From the NCBI RefSeq assembly GCF_900115845.1, contig NZ_FOXX01000003.1:324124-388123 (forward strand): a stretch of DNA of 64,000 nt. Direction: 5' to 3'. A model generated the notes under the pieces. That model was not told the origin of the DNA. It did not search any database and saw nothing but the letters and a program-made list of their open reading frames with translations. Source of the DNA: Priestia endophytica DSM 13796 (lineage in GTDB: Bacteria; Bacillota; Bacilli; Bacillales; Bacillaceae_H). Position numbers and translations under genes: made by a program. Below, one piece after another: positions 1 to 8,876 of the stretch; the stretch's first letter is position 1; each line of letters starts with the position of its first letter.

Positions 1-271
1 TTGGATCTACTGCAAACCACCAAATATGCGGATATTCAAAGGGTCCTGGCTGAGGCCCCCATGGCATCCTAAGTGAAGCTGTTGCAATAATGTTTCCATC
101 CTCTTCTAACACATAACACATATTATTTCGAACGTTCTTCTTTACGAACGCAAGGTCTGCTGTTGCTGCCGCAAAGTTGATTCCTAGTTCTCGAATCGGC
201 TCATATGCTCGAAGTGTTAAGTCTAAAAGCTTCTCTGCATCTTCTTCAGTTGCTAGTCGATAGTTTCTCAT
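1..271 (-). CDS. GNAT-family N-acetyltransferase, 3' end cut by window edge
   Basis: The first 90 codons of a GNAT-type acetyltransferase read from an ATG at 271 on the minus strand. GGTGAC lies a few bases upstream as ribosome binding site. The start MRNYRLATEEDAEKLLDL is the usual beta1-alpha1 of the fold, and the segment then runs through a central strand (CYVLEEDGNIIATASL) toward the acetyl-CoA region, which is outside the window. The substrate cannot be told. It lies 25 bp downstream of the monooxygenase gene on the same strand, so the two may be co-transcribed. The family is fairly sure; the function is unknown. Confidence 0.75.
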   Translation of the reverse strand, partial: MRNYRLATEEDAEKLLDLTLRAYEPIRELGINFAAATADLAFVKKNVRNNMCYVLEEDGNIIATASLRMPWGPQPGPFEYPHIWWFAVDP

Positions 272-296
272 TTTGTCACCTCAGCATCTTTTAAAA

Positions 297-1622
297 TCAA
301 TTAGAAGCATAGCGATTTTTAGGTTCTTTTAATTCAAGATGATCACGAAGCGTTTTACCTTCGTACTCTTTTCGATATACGCCTCTTTCTTGAAGAATCG
401 GAACGACTTTTTCAACAAAGTTTTCTAAACCTTCAGGAAGAAGTGGCGGCATAAGATTAAAACCATCACAAGCTTCTCTTTCAACCCATTCTTCCATTTT
501 ATCTGCAAGTTGTTCTGGTGTACCAATGAAGATATGATGTCCACGTGAACCTGCTACAGACTTATATAATTGTTCTAGTGTAAGATCATCTTTTTCAGCC
601 ATTTTCTTAATAAGCTCATAGCGACTTTGGACTCCGTCTACTTTTTCAATATTCAAGTCAGAAAAACGACTTTGGAGTGGATATTGAGTTAAATCAATAC
701 CACCTAAGTAATTGGATAAAATGCTTAATCCAAGCTCAACAGGAATTAGATCTTGAAGTTCTTGATATTTAGCATGTGCTTCTTCTTCCGTATCACCAAT
801 AATCGGAAAAATCCCAGGCATAACAAGAACTTCATCAGGATTTCTACCAAAAGAACGTACTTGCTCTTTAATTCCCTTGTAGAACTTTTTAGCATCTTCG
901 ATATTATTTTGTGCTGTAAAAATCACTTCAGCAATTTGCGCTGCAAGAGCCTGTCCTGCCGGCGATGAACCTGCTTGAATAATAACTGGATATCCTTGAG
1001 GAGCACGGGCAATATTTAAAGGACCTTGAACAGAGAAAAATTCACCTTTATGTCCAAGCTCGTGCATTTTATCTTCATTAATAAACTTACCGTCTTCTTT
1101 ATCGCGAATAAACGCGAATTCTTCCCATGAATCCCAAAGGCCTTTGACAATTTCCACAAACTCTTCTGCACGCTCATAGCGCTTGTCATGTTCAAGGTGC
1201 TCGGTTTTACTGAAGTTTAGACCTGTTTGAGGGATAGAAGATGTTACAACATTCCATCCAGCACGCCCACTGCTTAAATGATCTAAAGAAGCGAACTGTC
1301 TTGCAATGTGAAAAGGTTCGCTATATGTTGTAGAAGCTGTTGCAGCTAAGCCAATATGCTTTGTTGCCCCTGCCATAGCTGTTAAAAGGGTAAGCGGTTC
1401 AAAGCGTGTAATAATATTTGGATGAGAATTTTTGTTAACAGATAAACTGTCAGCTAAAAAGATCATGTCTAATTTCCCTTTTTCAGCTGTCTGAGCTAAA
1501 TTGATTAGATAAGGGAGATTCATGGCTCCATCCTCAATTGCTTTTGGATGTCTCCAAGATGCGATATGATGACCAGTACCAGCAAGAAACAGGCCAACTT
1601 TTATTTCCTTTTTGTTACTCAT
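297..1622 (-). CDS. LLM-class FMN-dependent monooxygenase, NtaA/SnaA/DszA family
   Basis: A 441-residue flavin-dependent monooxygenase of the bacterial luciferase superfamily. It belongs to the NtaA/SnaA/DszA branch, which uses FMNH2 from a partner reductase to oxidise compounds such as nitrilotriacetate, dibenzothiophene sulfone or N-acetyl-sulfur compounds. Family hallmarks visible are the N-terminal GLFLAGTGHHIASWRHP segment, FLADSL near residue 57, the AGWNVVTS segment near residue 121, and PVIIQAGSSPAGQALAAQ near residue 213. Length is normal for the family. The start is an ATG after AGGAGGAA. The LysR gene and a sulfate-exporter-like gene upstream hint at sulfur metabolism, but the substrate is an inference only. 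Confidence 0.85.
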   Translation of the reverse strand: MSNKKEIKVGLFLAGTGHHIASWRHPKAIEDGAMNLPYLINLAQTAEKGKLDMIFLADSLSVNKNSHPNIITRFEPLTLLTAMAGATKHIGLAATASTTYSEPFHIARQFASLDHLSSGRAGWNVVTSSIPQTGLNFSKTEHLEHDKRYERAEEFVEIVKGLWDSWEEFAFIRDKEDGKFINEDKMHELGHKGEFFSVQGPLNIARAPQGYPVIIQAGSSPAGQALAAQIAEVIFTAQNNIEDAKKFYKGIKEQVRSFGRNPDEVLVMPGIFPIIGDTEEEAHAKYQELQDLIPVELGLSILSNYLGGIDLTQYPLQSRFSDLNIEKVDGVQSRYELIKKMAEKDDLTLEQLYKSVAGSRGHHIFIGTPEQLADKMEEWVEREACDGFNLMPPLLPEGLENFVEKVVPILQERGVYRKEYEGKTLRDHLELKEPKNRYASN

Positions 1623-1782
1623 AACAACGATTTCCTCCTATAAAAAATTTACGTTTAATCTCTTTATAAACAAAAGTTAAAGGCACTTATATGTTCAATT
1701 TTTCACTTTGTGTTTCATGTACTCCCTTAGGTTATGTAGAAAAATGAACAACTAATCATATTGAATTCGAGATATTCAGTCT

Positions 1783-1815
1783 TTTTAAAACCTTTATAAT
1801 ATAAAGGTTTTAAAA
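1783..1815. promoter_or_regulatory. Perfect 15-bp inverted repeat with 3-nt spacer
   Basis: Arms TTTTAAAACCTTTAT (1783-1797) and its exact complement (1801-1815) flank AAT. It lies 160 bp upstream of the monooxygenase start and downstream of the LysR gene. No T-tract follows the hairpin on either strand and its GC content is low, so an operator is at least as likely as a terminator. The rest of 1623-2028 holds no gene I can support. Confidence 0.5.
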
Positions 1816-2028
1816 CCAAGTATTCTAATATGTATTATCAGTTTTAAAGTCCTTCCTATAATTTATATGACAGGCCCTTATCTGTCAAACAAAAATCACT
1901 GCAAAAGTCTCTTGTTTTCTGAAATTGTCGCTTAATGATTGATTATACCGATAATGTTAGTCGGGTTCAACGCTTTAACGCTAATTTTTCGAGAAATTTC
2001 GACAAATATAAAGGTCATTTTACTTTAG

Positions 2029-2907
2029 TTATTTTTTCGTTAGTTTCTTTAATAATGTTAGAAAAAGAGCTTTATTTTTGTTTTCTTCTACAACAGGACT
2101 TTCTATATAAGAAAATTTACGTTTAAACACCGCTTCTTTCACTGGAAGAATCGCTATCCTTTCCTCCTTTTTAAGAGCATATGTAGATAACATGGACATT
2201 CCCATTCCATTCAACACTGCTTCTTTAATAGCTTGGTTACTGCTCATTGTAATAAATGTACGTGCTTTTAAACCGTTAGAATCAAGCACATGTTTTAAAT
2301 ACTCTCTTGTGCCTGACCCCTTTTCTCGCGTAATCCATGTTTGATTTTGTAAATCTGACAAAGAAAGATTTTTTTGAGTCAGAAACAAACTGTTTTCCTT
2401 TACAATAATAGAAAGCTCGTCTTCTAAAAATGGCGAAATCTGAAGTTCAGTATGATTGACTCGTCCTTCAATAAGACCAATGTCAGCTTGAAAAAGTCGC
2501 ACATGTTCAGCAATTTGCGCTGTATTATCAATCAGTACTTCAATTTCTACATGTGGATATAGTTGATGAAATTCACTGAGTAACTTTGGCAACACATACT
2601 CACCAATTGTAAAACTCGCCCCGATCGTTAATTTTCCTTGAACAAAATGATGATATTCGTAAATCTCTTGTTTTGCTTGTTTGTATAAATGAAGAATTTG
2701 CTTTGCTCTTTCATAAAGCATTTCTCCCGTAGGAGTTACTGTGACCATTTTAGGCGTTCTTTTGAGAAGTGTTGTCTGAAACTCTTCTTCAAGGTTTTTA
2801 ATATGTAAACTTACGCTAGGTTGAGAAATCCGTAGTTTCTCGGCTGCTTTTGTAAAATTTCTTTCCTCGACTACACTAACAAATGTTTTCAAAGCATCAT
2901 AGTACAT
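2029..2907 (-). CDS. LysR-family transcriptional regulator, CysL/YeiE-like
   Basis: A 292-residue LysR regulator. An N-terminal winged HTH (MYYDALKTFVSVVEERNFTK, with SQPSVSLHIKNLEEEF as recognition helix) is followed by a periplasmic-binding-like effector domain. I place the start at the ATG at 2907, 7 nt after AGGAGGGG, rather than at an upstream in-frame Met without ribosome binding site. It is transcribed divergently from the YeiH-like exporter 115 bp away, the same pairing seen for YeiE/YeiH in enterobacteria, so it probably controls that gene. Similarity to CysL suggests a sulfur-related signal; this is inference. Confidence 0.85.
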   Translation of the reverse strand: MYYDALKTFVSVVEERNFTKAAEKLRISQPSVSLHIKNLEEEFQTTLLKRTPKMVTVTPTGEMLYERAKQILHLYKQAKQEIYEYHHFVQGKLTIGASFTIGEYVLPKLLSEFHQLYPHVEIEVLIDNTAQIAEHVRLFQADIGLIEGRVNHTELQISPFLEDELSIIVKENSLFLTQKNLSLSDLQNQTWITREKGSGTREYLKHVLDSNGLKARTFITMSSNQAIKEAVLNGMGMSMLSTYALKKEERIAILPVKEAVFKRKFSYIESPVVEENKNKALFLTLLKKLTKK

Positions 2908-3021
2908 AACGCCCCTCCTATTATTAAAAAAACTAATCATTACTATCATTTATATGTATTTTACTTATCCTTTTTCTTTACGTAAAGTTAATAATAGCTA
3001 AAAGAGGAAGGAGCAGCATTT

Positions 3022-4008
3022 ATGGATAAGAAGCGTTTATTTTTTATAGGAGGAGTATTTGTTACGGCTATCATTGCAGCATTCTCCTATTTGTTAGCGA
3101 AACTTCCATATCTATCTGTTGTGGGGCAGCTCGTTATCGCTATTATGATTGGTATGTTGTTAAAAACACTTATTTCTGTCCCCATTTCTCTAAATAGCGG
3201 AATCTCTTTCTCCAACAAGAGATTGCTCAAGATGGGAATTATTCTTCTCGGAGCAAAATTAAATATAGTAGATATTTATGAAGGGGGATGGTTTCTTTCT
3301 CTTTCTACACTTACAAACATTTTAATAGCATTTGTTGCGGTTATCTTCTTTGCTAAATTGTTAAAAGTGGATAAAACCCTCTCACTTTTAACAGCGTGTG
3401 GAACAGCTATTTGTGGAGCAGCTGCTGTTGTAGCAATTGCTGTTCAAATAAAAGCTCAAGATGAAAAAACAGCAACAAGCATTGCAGTTGTAGCACTGCT
3501 TGGCACATTTTTCACCATTTTATACACTTCACTTTTCCCCCTGTTACCACTCTCTAAAACGGAGTATGGCCTCTTTGCAGGTGGAACGCTTCACGAAATT
3601 GCCCATGTTATAGCAGCTTCCACTCCTTTTGGTCAAGAAGCTGTTGAAGCAGCTCTTATCGCTAAACTTTCTCGAGTACTCATGCTTGTGCCAATTGCCT
3701 TTATAGTAGGTTTATTTTTTAATAAGAACAAAGAAATATCCCACTGTACGACCATTACTTTTCCTTGGTTTATCATTGGATTTCTTATCATGAGTATTCT
3801 CAATACGTTTGGGCTTTTTACAGAAGAAACAAAATCCTATCTACAAACAATTGCTTACCTGCTCATTTCCATGGCTATGGGAGCTCTTGGGTTACAAGTG
3901 AGAATAGAAACCTTAATAAAAAAAGGGAAAAGTGCTTTCTTTGCCTGTTTGTTCGGTTCTTTAGTTTTATCTATTGCTGGGTTTTTCATCGTTTTTTGGA
4001 CTCATTAA
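3022..4008 (+). CDS. YeiH family putative sulfate exporter
   Basis: A 328-residue polytopic membrane protein of the YeiH/PSE (putative sulfate exporter) family, with about ten hydrophobic segments. Family features include GMLLKTLISVPISLNSGISFSNKRLLKMGIILLGAKL in the first third, AACGTAICGAAA-like small-residue stretch (LLTACGTAICGAAAVVA) near residue 125, and GGTLHEIAHVIAA near residue 187. Transport of sulfate or another anion is the family annotation and is not proven. It is divergent from a LysR regulator and ends in a strong hairpin terminator. The start is the ATG at 3022 after GGAAGGAG. Confidence 0.82.
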   Translation: MDKKRLFFIGGVFVTAIIAAFSYLLAKLPYLSVVGQLVIAIMIGMLLKTLISVPISLNSGISFSNKRLLKMGIILLGAKLNIVDIYEGGWFLSLSTLTNILIAFVAVIFFAKLLKVDKTLSLLTACGTAICGAAAVVAIAVQIKAQDEKTATSIAVVALLGTFFTILYTSLFPLLPLSKTEYGLFAGGTLHEIAHVIAASTPFGQEAVEAALIAKLSRVLMLVPIAFIVGLFFNKNKEISHCTTITFPWFIIGFLIMSILNTFGLFTEETKSYLQTIAYLLISMAMGALGLQVRIETLIKKGKSAFFACLFGSLVLSIAGFFIVFWTH

Positions 4009-4045
4009 TCTGTATTTCATAGGTCAAATTTAAAGCATGTAGTAT

Positions 4046-4079
4046 AGAAAAGAAGGATCGTATACGATCCTTCTTTTCT
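4046..4079. terminator. Intrinsic terminator after yeiH-like gene
   Basis: A perfect 17-bp inverted repeat: AGAAAAGAAGGATCGTA at 4046-4062 and its complement at 4063-4079. It lies 38 bp past the stop, with T-rich right arm TTCTTTTCTT. Confidence 0.8.
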
Positions 4080-4277
4080 TAACGTTTTTTTATCCTTACA
4101 ATGCCTTTTATACCTATAAACAATGCACGTAAAGAGAGGAAAAAGATTGTTTTTAGAAATATTATATAGTTCTTAATAACTAAAATAGATAATTATTACT
4201 TTAAAACTTTCATCATGATCTCCTTGTTCACCAGAGAAGAAATGAGTTTTTTATACATTTACTTCCTTATTAATAGA

Positions 4278-4391
4278 TCATAATACCCCTATCTCTTTTT
4301 CTGTAATCACTCTCCTTAATTGTATAAATATGCTAAAGGCCTCTTGTGAAAGAGTTTCTCCCTTTGCTACGATTGTTTCTGTTGTCTTTTT
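4278..4391 (-). pseudogene. Possible coding remnant without start codon
   Basis: In the 360-bp gap between the exporter and the first Yip1 gene, the minus strand has a 37-codon open stretch bounded by stops. It contains protein-like ETIVAKGETLSQEAFSIF followed by IQLRRVITEKE, but no usable start codon. It may be a decayed gene or chance. Nothing else in 4081-4443 is convincing. Confidence 0.15.
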
Positions 4392-4443
4392 TCATTTTTT
4401 TCTATTTAAGATAACATTTTGAATTTTTAAAAGGAGGAATACA

Positions 4444-5127
4444 ATGAAAAACTACTGGTATCTTTTTTATCGCCCATCAGCCTTCTGGGAACAGAATAAA
4501 GTAATTAAAAGTAAGTGGGCTATATTTCTTCTATTATTAAACGCAGGCTTTACAAGTGTTGGTTTTTATGGAGTTGTTTTAACTCTTGCCCTCGGCTTTT
4601 TTCTTTATGGTTTTATGATGCTTGGCGATGTTTCTGAAACTAGTTTACTTTTTATCCCACTGAGCTTTCTTGTCCTATTTTTAATCTCATGGCTCATTGC
4701 TTTTATTATTTCATATGTCTTAGGATTTTCCACTAAAACGGTCTCAAAGTGGATAGGTGGGAAAAGCCATATGCTACAAGACCATCGCAAAGCTTATTTA
4801 TTTAGCATGTTAACTTATTTACCATCGAATATTGCCTTGCTTATAGTAGCAGTCTTATCTACCATTCTTTTCTTACAAAACCCAGAACAAGTCTATGTAG
4901 AACGTGATTTTACTTTTTTACCTGTGCTAATAGGGATATGGATCATTTTGCATATTGTAGCAAGTATACGGTCAATTTTTGTGTGGTGTATTTCTATTGG
5001 AAGAGCGGAAGAAATGTCAGCGTGGAAAGGATTCCTTGCGATTATTGTGACGATAATCGGATTATGGATTATCTTAATGAGTGTTATACTTATTCTTTCG
5101 ATTGCTTCAGTACCTTTCTCCTCTTAA
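4444..5127 (+). CDS. Yip1/YIP1-family membrane protein
   Basis: A 227-residue integral membrane protein with four to five hydrophobic segments, in the pattern of the Yip1/YIPF-like family found in Bacilli. The soluble N-terminus (MKNYWYLFYRPSAFWEQNK) aligns with the start of the following gene, so the two are tandem paralogs. The start is the ATG at 4444 after AAAGGAGGAA. The function is unknown; family members are linked to membrane organisation. The downstream paralog starts 35 bp after the stop, so an operon is likely. Confidence 0.7.
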   Translation: MKNYWYLFYRPSAFWEQNKVIKSKWAIFLLLLNAGFTSVGFYGVVLTLALGFFLYGFMMLGDVSETSLLFIPLSFLVLFLISWLIAFIISYVLGFSTKTVSKWIGGKSHMLQDHRKAYLFSMLTYLPSNIALLIVAVLSTILFLQNPEQVYVERDFTFLPVLIGIWIILHIVASIRSIFVWCISIGRAEEMSAWKGFLAIIVTIIGLWIILMSVILILSIASVPFSS

Positions 5128-5161
5128 AAAAACTAAGATAAAACATTAGGAGAGAATACAT

Positions 5162-5773
5162 ATGCGAAATTATCTGCGCATTTTTTTCAAATAGCGCGCA
5201 GCTTTTCACCATTATAAAACAAAGCTCAGCATCCCAGTAATGATTTTACTTTTATTTAATGTCGGGTTAAGCCCTCTATTTTCAAGACGCTTCGATTATA
5301 CTTCTTTAGGAGAAGCTTTTCTCTCTATATTTGGGCTTGGTCTTGTTGTAGGACTTATTTACACTTTCGTTGGCAGCTTTCTTGTCAAACTTTTCATAAA
5401 ACGACTAGGTGGCCAAGGAGCAATATATAAGGAACATGTACAAGCATTGCTAATTGAGTTCTTTCCTTGTATTCCCGCTAATTTAGTGGCAATCATTGTT
5501 GTTTCCATTACAGGTGCCCTTTATTTCTATCCAGCTGAATACATATCTTACTACGGAACCCCTACAGATACACTTTTAATATTTATTGCTACGATGCTAG
5601 GATTGGTTTTAGCTTTATGGAGTTTAATTAACTGGACGGTAAATATTAGCAAAATTGAAAAAGTCCGCAAATGGGTAGCTTTATTTGTTCTTATTATTTT
5701 ACCGTTTGTTTTCATTGCTTCATTTTTCGTTATTTCTTATATTACTTTTCACATTATTCAACTTTTCATATAA
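5162..5773 (+). pseudogene. Yip1-family paralog interrupted by in-frame TAG at codon 11
   Basis: AGGAGAGAATACAT precedes ATG at 5162. The frame reads MRNYLRIFFK, then TAG at 5192-5194, then continues without a stop to 5773 (RAAFHHYKTKLSIPVMILLL). The part before the stop matches the N-terminus of the upstream paralog (MKNYWYLFYR), so the gene originally began at 5162. A single C-to-T change from CAG would create this TAG. A shortened protein could start at the in-frame ATG at 5240, but it has no good ribosome binding site. The remainder keeps about four hydrophobic segments. It is either a pseudogene, a readthrough gene or a sequencing error. Confidence 0.75.
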
Positions 5774-5791
5774 CTTCATCATAAAAAAAGA

Positions 5792-5814
5792 AAAAGCGAC
5801 GCTATGTCGCTTTT
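5792..5814. terminator. Bidirectional terminator between Yip1 pair and regulator
   Basis: Stem AAAAGCGAC / GTCGCTTTT around loop GCTAT, with A-rich left and T-rich right flanks. It serves both convergent genes. Confidence 0.85.
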
Positions 5815-5827
5815 CTTTTTAATACCG

Positions 5828-7504
5828 CTAGTTTAGTCCATATTCTTTTAACTTATTATATAACGTCCCTCGCGATATCCCTAATAAGTTCGCTGCTGCA
5901 CTTTTATTGCCATACGTTTTCTTGAGTGCTTCCTCAATTAGAACAGCTTCATTTTTCTCTTCATTTTCTTCTACTTCCTTTTCCTCTTCTGGCAAAGAAA
6001 AATCTTCTCTCATGTTATGTGGAAGGTAACTAACACTAACATGACCTCCGTCACAGAGTAAGATAAATCGCTCGATAACGTTTCTAAGTTCTTGGACGTT
6101 TCCAGGCCAGCTGTAAGTATGCAACACTTCCATGACTTCTTCGGAAATTTCAGGTGCTTTTTTCTTATATTTTGCACTAAATTCTTGCATAAACTGCTCG
6201 ACAAGTTCTTGAATATCTTCCTTACGTTCACGAAGCGGTGGAATATAAATATTCATAACTGTTAAATGATAATAAAGACTTTCGTTAAACTCTCCATTTT
6301 GCATCATTTCTTCTAAATTTTGTGATGTTGATGCAATAACACGCGTATTCTCTGAAAGGGTAACAGGTTCATTCTCCCCTACACGATAAAAGGCTTGATC
6401 ATCCAAATAATTTAAGAACTTTTGCTGAACATCGAGCGGCATTTTATCAAGTTCTTCAATAAAAAGCGTTCCATTAGATGCCTGTTGAATCTTCCCTTCT
6501 TGAGTAACCTGTTCATCTTCAGTAAACGTTCTTTCTTGATATCCAAAAAGCTCAAACTCTAGAAAGTTTGGAGGAACAACTGAACAATTTAAGGTTATAA
6601 AAGGTCCTGTACGTTTTGAACCACCATAATGAATAGCTTGAGCAAGCATCTCTTTTCCAGACCCAGATTCCCCTGTTAAAAGAACAGGAATTTCTGCATA
6701 CGCTACTTTTTGAGCTACTTTTAGCGCTTGATGAAGATCTGAATTTGTGCCAACAATGGACGAAAAAGGTTTAGGCTGCTGAATTAAGAGCGGAAGCGAA
6801 GAATCGAGCTCTTCATTTAGCCGGACCATCTGCGTGATATCCTGCTCTGTCGCAATACCGCCGATAATCTGATTCTGACTTGTAATTGGGGAGGCATTAA
6901 TGAGGACATGATTATCGCTGTTCGGCCTGTGGTAGGTTCCTCGAACAGGACGTCCTTCATTTAAAATCCGATGCAAGACGATAGAATCGGACTGAAAATG
7001 CTCACCTATCTTCTGGCCAATAATATTTTCCCGCTTAATCTTATATGTATTTTCAGCCGCTGTATTCCAACAAACAACGTTTCCATCTCGATCAACAGCT
7101 GTCACAGCATCATTAATCGTTTCAGCAAGCGTAAAAAAAGCATTTTCTAAATTCTCGTTTCTTCGTTCCAATGTTTTAATCCAGGAAGTTGCGGTTATGA
7201 TACCTTTTATTTTTCCTTCCCTGTTTGAAACAAGAAGGGGGCGATTCCAATCCAGATCGCTTAATGAAAGTTCTTCTATATAAATAGGAGATGATGGCCA
7301 TTCTGTTTGTTCAATCCATTGCTTTACTAATATATCATCACCCGGAAGGAAATGGCGTTCATTGCGAGAGATAACATAATACTTCTCTCCTTCGACAACA
7401 ACGAACGAGTATTCTGTTAGTTTATTTTTTATCTCAGAAATGTCTTGATTCAAAGAAGTAATAAGGAAAGACGTGTGAAGATTATTTTGTTCAAATTCGA
7501 GCAT
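5828..7504 (-). CDS. PAS-AAA+-Fis regulator of the sigma-54 activator type with degenerate AAA+ motifs
   Basis: A 558-residue protein with enhancer-binding-protein architecture. It has an N-terminal CBS/PAS-like region (about 1-110), a PAS domain (about 120-230), an AAA+ domain (about 250-485) and a Fis-type HTH (about 520-556). Walker A GESGSGKE (278-285) is intact. The sigma-54 contact loop GAFTGA is replaced by ERTFTED (324-330), Walker B reads LFIEEL rather than LFLDEI, and both usual arginine-finger positions are lost (FNESLYYHLTV at 406-416). It sits just downstream of the proline catabolic genes, so a role like RocR is likely, but it probably cannot drive sigma-54 promoters in the standard way. 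I saw no -24/-12 promoter upstream of either catabolic gene. Confidence 0.82.
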   Translation of the reverse strand: MLEFEQNNLHTSFLITSLNQDISEIKNKLTEYSFVVVEGEKYYVISRNERHFLPGDDILVKQWIEQTEWPSSPIYIEELSLSDLDWNRPLLVSNREGKIKGIITATSWIKTLERRNENLENAFFTLAETINDAVTAVDRDGNVVCWNTAAENTYKIKRENIIGQKIGEHFQSDSIVLHRILNEGRPVRGTYHRPNSDNHVLINASPITSQNQIIGGIATEQDITQMVRLNEELDSSLPLLIQQPKPFSSIVGTNSDLHQALKVAQKVAYAEIPVLLTGESGSGKEMLAQAIHYGGSKRTGPFITLNCSVVPPNFLEFELFGYQERTFTEDEQVTQEGKIQQASNGTLFIEELDKMPLDVQQKFLNYLDDQAFYRVGENEPVTLSENTRVIASTSQNLEEMMQNGEFNESLYYHLTVMNIYIPPLRERKEDIQELVEQFMQEFSAKYKKKAPEISEEVMEVLHTYSWPGNVQELRNVIERFILLCDGGHVSVSYLPHNMREDFSLPEEEKEVEENEEKNEAVLIEEALKKTYGNKSAAANLLGISRGTLYNKLKEYGLN

Positions 7505-7821
7505 ATGAGATTCCTTTCATTCTATATTTTTCATCTAATATATATATGTGATGCTATGCTTAATCTCGTTTTTAGCGTTTTTCTCTTGCAATATAGAGAA
7601 CTCGCTTATTTTAATAATTCTAACATTACATAAGAAATGAAGAAAGTTTTGTAATTTTAGCATAACAAATAATTACGAAAGGAACCAATATATCTCTAAT
7701 AAGAAAAGTGAATGTATTGAAGTAAGACGAATGGATCAAGAATTTTTCGGGAGAAAATGAAGGTTATAAATGATGACTATATAGATAACTATATAATAGA
7801 AGGAAAAGGTATATTATTTAG

Positions 7822-7881
7822 AAGGGTGTTTTTTTCGTTGTTGTTTTAATGTAGGCAATTCTTCCGAAAAATGACACCCTT
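7822..7881. other. Long-loop inverted repeat downstream of proline dehydrogenase gene
   Basis: AAGGGTGT (7822-7829) pairs with ACACCCTT (7874-7881), and TTTTTCG/CGAAAAA extends the stem inward, leaving a loop of about 27 nt. It lies just past the proline dehydrogenase stop. It may be an inefficient terminator or a processing element. The rest of 7505-7888 is AT-rich with no gene I can support. Confidence 0.4.
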
Positions 7882-7888
7882 ATTTTAT

Positions 7889-8803
7889 TTATTTTGAGAA
7901 GAATCCTTTAAGAGCAAATGCTACATTTTGCGGTCTTTCTGCTAGACGACGCATAAAGTAGCCAAACCAGTCTTTTCCAAAAGGAACATAAACACGCACT
8001 TTGTAGCCTTCTTGAATTAGACTTAGCTGAAGCTCTGAACGGAATCCATATAACATTTGAAATTCAAATTGCGTACGAGGAATGTTATACTTTTCGACCA
8101 TTTCTTTCACTTTCTCAATAATATTATGGTCGTGAGAAGCAATAGCTGTATAACTTCCACTTAATAGATGTTCCTCAATAATGCGTACGTAGTTTTTATC
8201 AACATCTTCTTTGTTTTGAAAAGCAACTGTTGGAGATTCTTGATACGCTCCTTTCACAAGCCGTAACGGAACTCCTTTCAAATCTTTTACATCTTGCTCT
8301 GCTCTGAACAAATATGATTGAATAACAGTCCCAACGTTATCATATGTTTCTCGCAGTTCTCGTAAAATATCAAGTGTCATTTGACAATGAGCATAGTCTT
8401 CCATATCAATTCGCACAAAGTTATTATACTGTTTCGCTGTGTCCAAAATACGACGCATATTATCTAAACAAAAGCTTCGATCAATGTCTAGTCCAAGCTG
8501 CGTCATTTTAACAGATAAGTTACAGTCTACCCCATTAGCGGCCATTGCCTCTAATGTTCGTACGTTATATTGAGTGGCTTCTGTTGCTTCTTCTCTACTT
8601 GAGACGAATTCACCTAAATGATCCAGTGTGCAAACTAATCCTTTTTCATTAAGTTCGCGGACTTTTTTCATCGCCCCTTCGATTGTATCTCCAGCAACAA
8701 CTTGCCCAGCACCGAATCGAAGTCCCCATTTTTTAGCTGCTTTATTTAGCACTCTATTTTGTGAAGCGTGAAGAAACACATTTTTCGATACATTTGCTAA
8801 CAT
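7889..8803 (-). CDS. Proline dehydrogenase
   Basis: A 304-residue monofunctional proline dehydrogenase, the FAD enzyme that oxidises L-proline to pyrroline-5-carboxylate and passes electrons to the respiratory chain. Family features include LGEFVSSREEATEA, NLSVKMTQLGLDID, VRIDMEDYAHC, LRLVKGAYQES, the HDHNII segment, and the C-terminal YVPFGKDWFGYFMRRLAERP motif that binds substrate. Length matches the PutB/FadM group. It follows the P5C dehydrogenase gene on the same strand with a hairpin in the 73-bp gap, so both steps from proline to glutamate are encoded together. Confidence 0.95.
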   Translation of the reverse strand: MLANVSKNVFLHASQNRVLNKAAKKWGLRFGAGQVVAGDTIEGAMKKVRELNEKGLVCTLDHLGEFVSSREEATEATQYNVRTLEAMAANGVDCNLSVKMTQLGLDIDRSFCLDNMRRILDTAKQYNNFVRIDMEDYAHCQMTLDILRELRETYDNVGTVIQSYLFRAEQDVKDLKGVPLRLVKGAYQESPTVAFQNKEDVDKNYVRIIEEHLLSGSYTAIASHDHNIIEKVKEMVEKYNIPRTQFEFQMLYGFRSELQLSLIQEGYKVRVYVPFGKDWFGYFMRRLAERPQNVAFALKGFFSK

Positions 8804-8845
8804 ATGATTCTCTCCCCTCTCTATGTTCCTTACACTTTTTTAATA

Positions 8846-8868
8846 AAGGAGAGCAAAATGCTCTCCTT
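8846..8868 (-). terminator. Hairpin between P5C dehydrogenase and proline dehydrogenase genes
   Basis: Perfect 10-bp stem AAGGAGAGCA/TGCTCTCCTT with a 3-nt loop, followed on the minus strand by a T-rich tract after TTTA. As it lies inside the apparent operon it may partly end transcription or protect the upstream message. Confidence 0.7.
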
Positions 8869-8876
8869 CTTCTTAA

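Noticed and set aside
1935-2126. 63-codon plus-strand ORF overlapping the LysR gene end
   Set aside because: Mostly a shadow of the LysR gene and AT-rich sequence; no ribosome binding site.
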